Assembly: GCF_900099685.1 (NCBI RefSeq)
Contig: NZ_FNDW01000015.1
Coordinates: 1-52,725 of the forward strand
Direction: 5' to 3'
Length of the DNA stretch: 52,725 bases
Source: Chryseobacterium taeanense
GTDB taxonomy: Bacteria; Bacteroidota; Bacteroidia; Flavobacteriales; Weeksellaceae
The notes beneath the pieces were generated by a model. The model made no database searches and was not told where the DNA came from. It saw nothing but the letters and a program-made list of their open reading frames with translations. How positions within the stretch are numbered: the first letter of the stretch is position 1; every line of letters starts with the position of its first letter. A program made the position numbers and the translations under genes. Of this stretch, positions 27,860 through 36,560 are shown piece by piece.

Positions 27860-27898
27860 TTAAATGAAATTACAGTCTGAAATCGTCTGTAATGCGTC

Positions 27899-27988
27899 TT
27901 TTTAGCCCCGATCGTAGCATTTGTCTGAGCTCATTTTCTTTTTGAAAAAAAGAAAATAGCGAGTGCGGAGAGCGGGATTAAGCTCCTA
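27899..27988. repeat. Flavobacterial REP-like imperfect palindrome
   Basis: About 90 bp opening with TTTAGCCCCGATCGTAGC and closing with AGCGGGATTAAGCTCCT. A central hairpin has 11-bp arms ATTTTCTTTTT / AAAAAGAAAAT. The 'agccccgat...agcgggaa.tagctcc' layout is one I recall as a frequent intergenic repeat in Flavobacteriia. It may also end transcription of ybeY or mnmG-side messages. Confidence 0.6.
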
Positions 27989-28033
27989 AAAATTTAGAGT
28001 AAATATTATACTTAAAAAATAAAACTCCTGAAT

Positions 28034-28444
28034 TTAGTTGCTGTATGTTGCTAAATAAAAATCTTCTTTGCTACGCATCAGTCTTTCTTCTTCCTGTGTT
28101 TTATCTTTATATCCGGAAAGATGTAGAATACCATGCGCTAAAACCCTTCTGAGTTCTTCTTCATATTCTTTGGCTAGAGTAGAAGCGTTCTCAGAAATGC
28201 GCTGCAAAGATACGAAAATCTCTCCGCTTATGGTTTTACCTTTTACATAGTCAAAAGTAATGATGTCCGTATAGTAGTCGTGCTGTAAATAATTCTGATT
28301 CACTTTCAGTAAATATTCGTCATCACAAAATATATAATTGATTTCGCCAAGCTTTTTTCCTTCTGAAAGGATGATGCTTTCCAGCCATGTTTTGTAGTCT
28401 GTATTGACGGTTTCCGGTAAATTTTCGTAAAAGAATTGTATCAT
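28034..28444 (-). CDS. ybeY: rRNA maturation endoribonuclease YbeY
   Basis: 136 residues. The metal-binding motif near residue 110 reads HGILHLSGYKDK. Two zinc-ligand histidines are present, but the third position (His in the usual HLxGYDH) is occupied by a Lys-Asp-Lys stretch, as I recall for other Bacteroidetes YbeY proteins. YbeY takes part in 16S rRNA 3'-end maturation and ribosome quality control. It is the last gene of a tight operon, 4 bp after the patatin gene. Confidence 0.93.
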   Translation of the reverse strand: MIQFFYENLPETVNTDYKTWLESIILSEGKKLGEINYIFCDDEYLLKVNQNYLQHDYYTDIITFDYVKGKTISGEIFVSLQRISENASTLAKEYEEELRRVLAHGILHLSGYKDKTQEEERLMRSKEDFYLATYSN

Positions 28445-28448
28445 CGTA

Positions 28449-30608
28449 TTAAAACCAGTGTCCTAAAATGACACTGAATATGCCTTTTTGATTATTTTTG
28501 AGTGAGTGACTGAAGTTTATTTTAATCTGTCCAAACGGTGATCTGTATCCTGCGGTAATTCCCGTTGAGCTATAATTTAATTTTGCAGCATCTTCAAAAC
28601 TTATATCATCTGATAGATTGGCAAAAGAAAAATTTCCGCTTATAAAATAGTTTTTGCTAAACCTGAATTGCAGATCATTGGATATAAGAGCAACGTTGTT
28701 ACTGTTTAATTGTCCGAAATAGAAACCTGAGAAACTTCTGAAATTGACTGTATTTTGCTCAAATATACCTCCAAGTCTATACTGATAGAATTGAGGCAGA
28801 TTTTCTCCCAGTGTAATTCCCCCATAAAGATTAAGTCTGTAAGAGAAATGTTTTGAAAGAGGGATATTTATTCTGATATCTGCTTTTACCTGCACCAGTC
28901 TTTTTTCAACTTCTGATTTCATCAAATCAATTACCTTACCTTCTGCATTAATATAAATACCGCGGGTAGGGAAGTCTCTGTCATTCTGAGTATCACTTTT
29001 TAAAAATATATAAGGATTTAAGAAGCGATTGATACGTTTGTTGTTTCCATTAGATTCAGCTTGAAAATAATCGTGACTTATGCCGGTACCTACTGCAAAT
29101 TTATCTCTCCATATCGATTGGATATATGCTTCATTACGAAGCCACTCCCATTGATCTATAGAATAGTTATTTATATCTTGTATATTGAAGCGCATTCCCG
29201 ATGAATAGATCCCAAAACCAGGAATATAGCCGTTATCTATGAAATAATTTAAATAATATCTGGGTTTATCACCTACAATAACGTCAACAGATAAATTGGA
29301 ATTTTTAAATAAGAGGCGTTTAGCAGAATAATTAAGAAGAAGTCCTGTTTTAAAAATTTCGTCGTAATGCAGTCCGAATTTTAAAAAGTTTCGAGCATTA
29401 TCTTCGGTGACGTAAAGTTTGAGATAATTAGCATCATTTTCTGATACAATATCATAATTAATAAATTTATAATTGTTGGTAGCGACAAGCTTATCTATCT
29501 TCTTATTAATACTTCCATAGGTCTGCATAGACGGAAGCCGTAGTCCCATCTTTCCCAGAACATAGTTTTTGCCATAAATTCTGCCGCCTTCTATGGCAAT
29601 GCTATCTATCTTATATACGTTGGAATATATGGGATTTATGCGCTGCCTGAGACGGTCGAACGGCCGCTTGGGCAATTCATCCAGAATCGCTGAATATTTA
29701 AGACCTTCTGTATATCCGCTGTCAAGAATTTTTTTCTTCTCGTCATAGCTTGTTGCAGTCATCCCCTCAAGGTTGGGTTTTATATTGATATCTGTATATT
29801 TATATTGTCTTCTGGTATCTTTTTTAATACCGAAATCAATCACCTGATTCAAAATAGAGATGATATTTCCCAAATCTTCCCGTTTAGACAGATCCTGATT
29901 GAGATCCACTCCGATTACAATGTCGATTCCTTTATCTTTTAATGGTTTTGATGGATAATTAACGGTCATTGCTCCGTCAATGTAAATGCTATCACCAATT
30001 TTCACAGGATCCATCAGCGAAGGAAAAGCTGAGCTGGCCATAATAGATTGTACGAGATCTCCTTTTTCAAATATCTGCATATTTCCGCTTTCCAGGTTGG
30101 TAGCAACGCACATGAAAGGAATAGGTAACTTTGAAAAATCATCTATATTAGAAACATTTTTAAAAAGTTCTTTTAATAAATAAACATTTTTCTGTCCGGT
30201 GCTTATAGAAGAGGGTAGCGATATTTTCCCATTTTTAAAAGGTATAGTAAGTAAATATTTGTCTACCGATTTATTGAAAAACGTGGTTTCCTGCCTTGTG
30301 GCTTTCGGATCCATAATTAATGAATAAAAATCAGTATCCATTACAATTTTTTCAATGTCTTTACCGGAATACCCTGAAGCGTAGAGACCTCCGACGATTG
30401 CTCCCATACTTGTTCCGGCAATATAATCTACTTTTACACCCAAAGAATCCAGTACTTTAAGCACGCCTACATGAGAAAATCCTTTAGCCCCTCCGCCTGC
30501 AAGAGACAGCCCGATCCTCGGATTTTTCGGAATCACTAAATCTTTTTTGATTTGCGACTGAATCAAAAATATATGAAATACCAATAAAAGGATCAGTAGT
30601 TTTCTCAT
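28449..30608 (-). CDS. Patatin-like phospholipase with C-terminal outer-membrane barrel
   Basis: 719 residues. Signal peptide about 1-18. The patatin domain follows: oxyanion loop GGGAKGFSHVG near 37-47, nucleophile elbow GTSMG near 65-69, and DGA near 211. A POTRA-like segment lies at about 330-400, and a BamA-type barrel takes up the remaining 300 residues, ending in the aromatic VILGHWF typical of outer-membrane proteins. Same layout as PlpD-type type V secreted lipases. It probably sits in the outer membrane and displays or releases a phospholipase. 3 bp separate it from murF-alr and 4 bp from ybeY. Confidence 0.93.
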   Translation of the reverse strand: MRKLLILLLVFHIFLIQSQIKKDLVIPKNPRIGLSLAGGGAKGFSHVGVLKVLDSLGVKVDYIAGTSMGAIVGGLYASGYSGKDIEKIVMDTDFYSLIMDPKATRQETTFFNKSVDKYLLTIPFKNGKISLPSSISTGQKNVYLLKELFKNVSNIDDFSKLPIPFMCVATNLESGNMQIFEKGDLVQSIMASSAFPSLMDPVKIGDSIYIDGAMTVNYPSKPLKDKGIDIVIGVDLNQDLSKREDLGNIISILNQVIDFGIKKDTRRQYKYTDINIKPNLEGMTATSYDEKKKILDSGYTEGLKYSAILDELPKRPFDRLRQRINPIYSNVYKIDSIAIEGGRIYGKNYVLGKMGLRLPSMQTYGSINKKIDKLVATNNYKFINYDIVSENDANYLKLYVTEDNARNFLKFGLHYDEIFKTGLLLNYSAKRLLFKNSNLSVDVIVGDKPRYYLNYFIDNGYIPGFGIYSSGMRFNIQDINNYSIDQWEWLRNEAYIQSIWRDKFAVGTGISHDYFQAESNGNNKRINRFLNPYIFLKSDTQNDRDFPTRGIYINAEGKVIDLMKSEVEKRLVQVKADIRINIPLSKHFSYRLNLYGGITLGENLPQFYQYRLGGIFEQNTVNFRSFSGFYFGQLNSNNVALISNDLQFRFSKNYFISGNFSFANLSDDISFEDAAKLNYSSTGITAGYRSPFGQIKINFSHSLKNNQKGIFSVILGHWF

Positions 30609-30611
30609 TTG

Positions 30612-33059
30612 TTAATCTTTTACATAAATCCTTTTCACACGTGGGGAAATGGATGTTAATACTTCGTATGTGATGGTTTTGCAGTACCCTGCAAAATCTT
30701 TTAATGTTGGTTTTGCATTGAATATTGTTACCGTATCACCTTCTTTTGCATTAGCAATATTGTCTACGTTTATCATCATCATATCCATACAGATATTTCC
30801 TACAATAGGAGCAAGAGTTTTATGAATTCCTACATTCCCCACCTGATTTCCTATCAATCTTGGAATTCCGTCCGCATATCCCACCGGAATAGTGGCAATT
30901 CTGGTAGCATGATCTGTCTTAAATCTTCTGCTATAACCTACTGATTCTCCGTTTTCTACCAACGATATTTGTGAAATAACTGTTTTAAAGCTTACAACCG
31001 AGCGCAGCTGTTTTTGTATTTCACTAATTGATGATTCTCCTAACATTCCTATTCCTATTCTTACCATATCATATTGATAATCTGTATAATTTGTAATTCC
31101 GGAAGAATTAAGAATATGGCGAATAGGGGAATAGCCCAAATTTTTTATCAAAGAATTCGAGTTAATATCAAATGTTTTAAGTTGATCCAAGGTAAATTCT
31201 TTTTCATCTGGTAAATCTGAAGAAGATAAATGACTGAAAATACTTCTAACTCTTAAGTTTTTACCATTTAAATTATTACTTAATTCATCCAATTCAAAAT
31301 CCTTAAAACCAAGACGATGCATTCCTGTTTCCAGTTTGATATGGATAGGATATTTCTTATCATAACCGGATTTCTGCACTGCTTCGTAAAATAAGTCCAA
31401 TACCCTCAAACTGTAAATTTCCGGTTCAAGATTATAAGCAATTATGGTTTCATAGCTATGCTGTTCGGGATTCATTACAATAATAGGTACTGTAATTCCT
31501 TTTTTACGAAGTTCAACGCCTTCATCAACAAAAGCAACGCCTAAATAATCGATATGATGATGCTGTAAAAATTCTGAAATTTCATAACTTCCTAAACCAT
31601 AAGCATTTGCCTTTACCATAGCCATCATTTTAGTTGTAGGTTTGAGCAAAGATTTATGATAATTGATATTGTGAAGAATTGCATTCAGATTGACTTCCAA
31701 GACAGTATCATGTTTTCTAAGTTCAAGAATATCTTTAAGTCTCTCGATCTCAAATTTTCTTGCTCCTTTTAGAAGAATAATCTGATTTTGTATTTCTGTA
31801 AGATGTTTACTATCAATTAATTCCTGAGTATTAACAAAAGGAAAGGTTTCAGAATTAAATAATTCACTATATTTTGATATTTCATTGCCAATCAGAAAAA
31901 CGCTATCAAACTTCTGCTCATTTACCAATTGTGATACTTCCAGATAAAGTTCTTTTGAATTTGAGTTTACATCAACAATATCCGTAAGAACTAAAGATTT
32001 CTTGGGCTTACTATACTCATTTAAAAATTGCAGGGCTGTTTTTAAAGAATCTAAATCGAGATTAAATGAATCATTGATGATGATATTATTTTTAATCCCT
32101 TCTACGGCTTCAAGCCTCATCTCAACCGCCTTTAAAGCATTGATTTTTTCAATAATATTTTTATTATCAATTCCTAACTCTTTTAAGACTGTTAAAAGCG
32201 CGAGCGCATTCGTTAAAGTGGCTTCATCTCTTTGATGAACAGGAAAGGAAATTTCTTCGTCAAAGTATTTTACTACTACATTTTCTTCTTTTGGAATATT
32301 AGTTTTAAAACGAATGTTATTATTTTCTTTAAATCCGTAAGAAATTAATTTTTTACTTGAATATAAATTATTTATCTTTTTATGAACCAGTAAATTATCT
32401 CCGTTGTATATAATAACTTCAGAATTTCTGAAAAGTTTAATTTTTTCATCAATCAGTTCTTCTTCCGATTTGAAATTGGCAAGATGGGCAGTTCCGATAT
32501 GAGTCAGCAAACCAATCTGCGGATGAAATATATTTTCCAGTTTTTCTATCTCATCAGGCTTTGAAATTCCCACTTCAAAGATTCCCAGTTTGTGCGAAGA
32601 ATTGATCTGAAGCAATGATAAAGGCAAACCAATTTGAGAATTAAAGCTTTTAGGGCTTTTTACCGTAGGAAACTCATTCCAAAGACATTGATAGAGCCAT
32701 TCTTTTAAAATAGTTTTACCGTTGCTGCCTGTAATTCCGATAGATTTTATTTGAGAATTTTCGAAATGATACTTTGCAAGTTTTTGGAGAAATTCAACAG
32801 AATTATCGACAATAATCCAGGTAATATTTTCATAATTCGGATAATAATGCTCAGAAATAATGATCTCAATTCCACGGTCAATTGCTGCTTCAATGAATTT
32901 TTCTCCAGAATTTTTAAGCGTATTAATGGCAATAAATGCGGTATTTTTGGTAGAATAAATAAGCCTGCTGTCAAAAGCAATGTTTTTGATGATCCGGTTT
33001 TTATCTCCAATAATTTTTGTACCTGTGATTTCTGTAATATCTTCTGCAGTGTAATTCAT
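30612..33059 (-). CDS. murF-alr: Fused UDP-MurNAc-tripeptide:D-Ala-D-Ala ligase / alanine racemase
   Basis: 815 residues. The MurF half (about 1-450) has the ATP loop GITGSNGKT near 108-116 and the Mur ligase segment HIGTAHLANF. The alanine-racemase half (about 455-815) has the PLP lysine in MMAMVKANAYGLGSYE near 479-494 and SVGYSRRFKT, IPVGYADGIPR and NICMDMMMINV towards the end. This fusion is typical of Bacteroidetes: one protein makes D-alanine for, and completes, the UDP-MurNAc-pentapeptide. Its ATG directly follows the toxin stop codon (no gap), so its translation is probably coupled to the toxin-antitoxin gene pair upstream. Confidence 0.96.
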   Translation of the reverse strand: MNYTAEDITEITGTKIIGDKNRIIKNIAFDSRLIYSTKNTAFIAINTLKNSGEKFIEAAIDRGIEIIISEHYYPNYENITWIIVDNSVEFLQKLAKYHFENSQIKSIGITGSNGKTILKEWLYQCLWNEFPTVKSPKSFNSQIGLPLSLLQINSSHKLGIFEVGISKPDEIEKLENIFHPQIGLLTHIGTAHLANFKSEEELIDEKIKLFRNSEVIIYNGDNLLVHKKINNLYSSKKLISYGFKENNNIRFKTNIPKEENVVVKYFDEEISFPVHQRDEATLTNALALLTVLKELGIDNKNIIEKINALKAVEMRLEAVEGIKNNIIINDSFNLDLDSLKTALQFLNEYSKPKKSLVLTDIVDVNSNSKELYLEVSQLVNEQKFDSVFLIGNEISKYSELFNSETFPFVNTQELIDSKHLTEIQNQIILLKGARKFEIERLKDILELRKHDTVLEVNLNAILHNINYHKSLLKPTTKMMAMVKANAYGLGSYEISEFLQHHHIDYLGVAFVDEGVELRKKGITVPIIVMNPEQHSYETIIAYNLEPEIYSLRVLDLFYEAVQKSGYDKKYPIHIKLETGMHRLGFKDFELDELSNNLNGKNLRVRSIFSHLSSSDLPDEKEFTLDQLKTFDINSNSLIKNLGYSPIRHILNSSGITNYTDYQYDMVRIGIGMLGESSISEIQKQLRSVVSFKTVISQISLVENGESVGYSRRFKTDHATRIATIPVGYADGIPRLIGNQVGNVGIHKTLAPIVGNICMDMMMINVDNIANAKEGDTVTIFNAKPTLKDFAGYCKTITYEVLTSISPRVKRIYVKD

Positions 33060-33362
33060 TTATAAATCGTCTATTATAAATTTTTTGTCTTCATCCTGAT
33101 AATTATTATACAGCCGTAATATTTTCACATATTCTGATTCTAATTTGTAGATCAGAGTTGTTTGTTCTGTAATTAAGAGTTTATTGTAATCAGGGAATTT
33201 TTCAAGCTTCTGAAAAATTACTTTTTTATCAATGATTAAAGCTAATTTATGGTTAAGCATATTGATAAAATTCTGATATTCTTTATAGGTAAATCTGTTT
33301 CCTATATAATCTTCAATCTGTTCAAGATCCTGAAGAGCAAATCTAGACCACCTTATTTCCAT
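33060..33362 (-). CDS. RelE/ParE-family toxin
   Basis: 100 residues with the ParE/RelE fold signature: RWSRFALQDLEQIEDYIGNRFTYKE at 4-28, then FPDYNKLLITEQTTLIYKLESEYVKILRLYNNYQD at the C-terminal sheet. RelE types cut mRNA in the ribosome and ParE types inhibit gyrase; sequence alone does not decide. It overlaps the antitoxin gene by 20 bp and abuts murF-alr, so it is encoded inside a cell-wall operon. Confidence 0.85.
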   Translation of the reverse strand: MEIRWSRFALQDLEQIEDYIGNRFTYKEYQNFINMLNHKLALIIDKKVIFQKLEKFPDYNKLLITEQTTLIYKLESEYVKILRLYNNYQDEDKKFIIDDL

Positions 33363-33663
33363 ATTTTTTCAGAAATCGTTCTTCAGAAATTTTCATCACA
33401 TCATCGTGTGAATGATAAATTCCGTTTTTAAAATCATCTTCAGCTTCTTCTAATGATTGTAAAAAAGTTTTTTCAGGCTCGATAATCTCAGCAATTCTCA
33501 GTAATTCCTCCGGAAGAAATTTTTTTTCTTTCATTTTTCGAAAAAACGTAGGTTCAGAAATCCCGCTTTTTTCAATGATGTACTTCAGCTTGAAGGGTGA
33601 ATTTTTCAAGATCTCATCAATGGAATTACTGATTTTTATATAATTTTTAATTTCTAATATCAT
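33343..33663 (-). CDS. Helix-turn-helix antitoxin partner
   Basis: 106 residues. An N-terminal HTH lies at about 25-45 (KLKYIIEKSGISEPTFFRKMKEK), followed by a helical acidic C-terminus (LEEAEDDFKNGIYHSHDDVMKISEERF) that would wrap the toxin. The 20-bp overlap with the RelE/ParE gene is typical of type II antitoxin-first pairs. First gene of a five-gene tight unit (antitoxin, toxin, murF-alr, patatin, ybeY); tdk ends 59 bp upstream on the same strand. Confidence 0.82.
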   Translation of the reverse strand: MILEIKNYIKISNSIDEILKNSPFKLKYIIEKSGISEPTFFRKMKEKKFLPEELLRIAEIIEPEKTFLQSLEEAEDDFKNGIYHSHDDVMKISEERFLKKYGNKVV

Positions 33664-33722
33664 TTTTCGATAGTTTTTACTATTATTTTTTGAGTAAAAT
33701 TAATAATAATTTTGATATTAAA

Positions 33723-34307
33723 TTATTTTTTATTTAAAACTTCTTCTACAAAAACCCTTCGGCTTACTGCATCATAAGATTCTGTTTCTCCGAGCTCTAC
33801 GAGATCTTTTCCTTCTGAAGTTCTCATCGAATAATTAGCCAGGTTTCCTGTTCTTCGGCAGATCGCATGTACTTTCGTTACATATTCGGCAGTCGCCATA
33901 AGATTGGGCATCGGGCCAAAAGGTCTTCCTAAAAAATCCATATCCAGACCGGCAATAACCACCCGGATTCCGTTGTTAGCCAGCTGATTGGCTACATCAA
34001 CAATGCCTTCATCGAAAAATTGTGCTTCATCAATTCCCACCACATCACAATTAGAAGCCAACAAAAGTATTTCATTGGGATTTTCTACCGGTGTACTGCG
34101 TATTTTATTCTGGTTATGAGAAATCACATCTTCTTCAGAATATCTTGTATCCAGTTTAGGTTTGAAAATTTCTACATTCTGCCCCGCCATTTCTGCCCTT
34201 CTCAGCCTTCTGATTAACTCTTCGGTTTTACCGGAAAACATTGAGCCACAAATAACTTCCATCCAACCGCTTTGTTTGGAATGATTAATTGTATTTTCTA
34301 AAAACAT
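33723..34307 (-). CDS. tdk: Thymidine kinase
   Basis: 194 residues of the type II (TK1-like) family. The P-loop is GSMFSGKTEELIRRLRRAEMAG near 21-42, the Walker B-like segment is VVGIDEAQFFDEG near 88-100, and the lasso segment is CRRTGNLANYSMR near 149. Phosphorylates thymidine for salvage into dTTP. The flavobacterial version keeps one cysteine of the zinc lasso. The start at 34307 gives a short 15-residue leader before WMEVICGSMFSGK. A TACTTTTG -7 element lies upstream at 34337-34344. Confidence 0.96.
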   Translation of the reverse strand: MFLENTINHSKQSGWMEVICGSMFSGKTEELIRRLRRAEMAGQNVEIFKPKLDTRYSEEDVISHNQNKIRSTPVENPNEILLLASNCDVVGIDEAQFFDEGIVDVANQLANNGIRVVIAGLDMDFLGRPFGPMPNLMATAEYVTKVHAICRRTGNLANYSMRTSEGKDLVELGETESYDAVSRRVFVEEVLNKK

Positions 34308-34336
34308 TTGTTAAATTAGCCGTATATTTTTAACAT

Positions 34337-34344
34337 CAAAAGTA
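34337..34344 (-). promoter_or_regulatory. -7 promoter element of tdk
   Basis: Minus strand TACTTTTG, a TAnnTTTG match 29 bp before the start codon. Confidence 0.5.
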
Positions 34345-34369
34345 AGCAATTTTTTAACAAGATTCTTAT

Positions 34370-35878
34370 ATGCAAAACATCCAAGATTTAAAGGAAAAGA
34401 TTTTTTTTGAATCCAAGAATATGATCGCTGTTCTGGATAAAATAAGCAATGTAGATGAATTACTTTCCAAGCAGGATCTTGTAGATGAGCTTGCCAACAG
34501 AATTTCGTTTTTATGCTTGCTTGAAAAAAATATAGAGCATTTCAGTGGCGAAAATTTTTCATCGTCTCATGAAAATCAGGAAAAATTATCCTATCAGCAA
34601 TTCAATGAGTCTGAAAATTTTATAGAGGAAGAAGAAGTTATTTTTAATAACAGGCTTAATGAGATCGGGGAAAATGAAGAATATCCTTCCTCTGATCAGG
34701 TAACGGAAGAAGAAGCGATCTTCAATAATCAGCTCAATGAAATTGTAGAAGGTCAATTGCATCAAACCTTGGTTAATTTCGTCGAAGAAAATCCTGAAGC
34801 GGAAATTGCTGTTCAGGAAAATTCCAATGGTGTTGAAAAAGCGGAAGATGTTTTCACTGAACAAATGAAAGAGCTGGAGGAACACGAAATTTCTGAGCAA
34901 AAGGATGATACATTGAATTTTGTAGACGAGGAAAGGATATTAGCCGATTCAGAACCCGATCATGAAAATGATATTGATGAAGAAATGTTCAGCGATGAAA
35001 ATACCGAAGAAGAAGTGATCTTTAATAATCAGCTTAATGAAATTGATGGATTTGAAAACGAAATTTCTGATAATCAGGAGAATGTAAGCTATTTTGAAGA
35101 AGAAGAAAAAATACGGGATAACTTTGCTACTGAGGTGAAAGATGAAGCAGATCAGGAAATTAATGAAATTATTCCCAGTATTTTTGATACGGAACTTTTG
35201 GAAGATGAGCTTTTGATTGAAGAAAATGAAGAACATTTTACAGTCTCTGGTTCTATGGTTGAAAACGGCGAAATCCCTACAGATACTTCAAATGTAGAAG
35301 ATATTTTAACGGAAATCAAACAAGAAGCAGCGGCTGAGGAAAAACAAGAGCAGACCATTCTGGCAGAGATCAACGATAGAAGAAAAATTGTTGATATCGA
35401 CAGACCTGTTCACGAAAAAGAGAAAGATAAGCCAGCATCTGATGAAAGTTTTGAAAATCTTGAAGCGTATCATCAGGAAAAAAAGATAAAGCTGGCTCAT
35501 ATCAAAGGATTAAAAGCCGTTCAGACACTTTTTGACGATGACCATCTGGAAAGAATGATACCATCAGAAAAGTCTCCTGAAGAGAAAAAAGAAGATTCAG
35601 GAAGTATTTTAAAAACAAATATACCTACCGATTTTATGGAGGCTGAAAAGAAAAAGCCGGAATTCAAACTGGATTTGAATGATCGTATTGCTTTTACAAA
35701 AACACTTTTCGGCGGTAGTCAGTCTGAGTTGAATGAAGTAGTAAATAATCTTAACAGTTTCAAAACATTAGAAGAGGCAAAAGAGTACCTGAGTGATCTT
35801 TATTATTCTAAAAAATGGAATAAAGTGGACGAATATGCCCAGAGACTCTGGATATTGGTAGAAAATAAATTTTTATAA
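34370..35878 (+). CDS. Acidic repeat protein with conserved C-terminal domain
   Basis: 502 residues, strongly acidic, no signal peptide. Three near-identical copies of EEE(V/A)IFNN(Q/R)LNEI occur at 87-99, 113-125 and 213-225, with a worn copy near 158-170. The middle is mostly disordered and Glu/Asp-rich. The last 70 residues (LDLNDRIAFTKTLFGGSQSELNEVVNNLNSFKTLEEAKEYL) look folded and match a segment I recall from many Bacteroidetes hypothetical proteins. Function unknown. It starts a plus-strand unit with rsmI 7 bp behind. Confidence 0.85.
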   Translation: MQNIQDLKEKIFFESKNMIAVLDKISNVDELLSKQDLVDELANRISFLCLLEKNIEHFSGENFSSSHENQEKLSYQQFNESENFIEEEEVIFNNRLNEIGENEEYPSSDQVTEEEAIFNNQLNEIVEGQLHQTLVNFVEENPEAEIAVQENSNGVEKAEDVFTEQMKELEEHEISEQKDDTLNFVDEERILADSEPDHENDIDEEMFSDENTEEEVIFNNQLNEIDGFENEISDNQENVSYFEEEEKIRDNFATEVKDEADQEINEIIPSIFDTELLEDELLIEENEEHFTVSGSMVENGEIPTDTSNVEDILTEIKQEAAAEEKQEQTILAEINDRRKIVDIDRPVHEKEKDKPASDESFENLEAYHQEKKIKLAHIKGLKAVQTLFDDDHLERMIPSEKSPEEKKEDSGSILKTNIPTDFMEAEKKKPEFKLDLNDRIAFTKTLFGGSQSELNEVVNNLNSFKTLEEAKEYLSDLYYSKKWNKVDEYAQRLWILVENKFL

Positions 35879-35885
35879 CGTAATT

Positions 35886-36560
35886 TTGAGCGGGATTCTA
35901 TATTTTGTTCCCACACCGATCGGGAACTTAGAAGATATGACCTACAGAGCGGTCAATGTACTAAAAGAGGTTGATTACATATTGTGCGAAGATACGAGAA
36001 CTTCCGGAATTCTTCTGAAGCATTTCGAAATTTCAAAGCCTTTAAAATCTTATCATCTCCATAACGAACATCAGGCAACGGAAAAAGTAATGAATGATCT
36101 TAAAAGCGGTCAGAATATTGCCATTATCACCGATGCAGGAACACCCGGAATTTCGGATCCGGGTTATTTGGTTGCAAAAGCAGGCGCAGATCATCAGATT
36201 GAAATGATTTGTTTGCCGGGAGCAACCGCATTTGTTCCGGCTTTAGTAGTTTCTGGGTTGCCGAACAATGAGTTCTTATTTGCCGGATTTTTGCCACAGA
36301 AGAAAGGAAGACAGACGAAACTGAAGCAACTTGCCGAAGAGAAAAAAACCATCGTTCTTTATGAAAGCCCACACAAAATCAATACGACTTTGGAGCAGAT
36401 TAAAGAATTCTTTGGAGAAGAAACCAAAGTAAGCCTCAGTCGTGAAATTTCAAAAAAATTCGAAGAAACCAAGCGCGGAACAATTCTTGAACTCATTGAA
36501 TTCTCAAAAAGCAAAACCTTAAAAGGTGAGATCGTTCTCATCATAAATAATTCCATTTAA
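35886..36560 (+). CDS. rsmI: 16S rRNA (cytidine-1402-2'-O)-methyltransferase
   Basis: 224 residues of the tetrapyrrole-methylase fold: LYFVPTPIGNLEDMTYRAVNVLKEVD near 5-30, CEDTRTSGILLKH near 34, ITDAGTPGISDPGY near 79-92 and LPGATAFVPALVVSGLP near 105-121. Methylates C1402 of 16S rRNA with SAM. The start is a TTG at 35886; no ATG lies close and the sequence is family-like from the second residue. 7 bp after the acidic repeat gene and directly abutting the next gene. Confidence 0.96.
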   Translation: MSGILYFVPTPIGNLEDMTYRAVNVLKEVDYILCEDTRTSGILLKHFEISKPLKSYHLHNEHQATEKVMNDLKSGQNIAIITDAGTPGISDPGYLVAKAGADHQIEMICLPGATAFVPALVVSGLPNNEFLFAGFLPQKKGRQTKLKQLAEEKKTIVLYESPHKINTTLEQIKEFFGEETKVSLSREISKKFEETKRGTILELIEFSKSKTLKGEIVLIINNSI

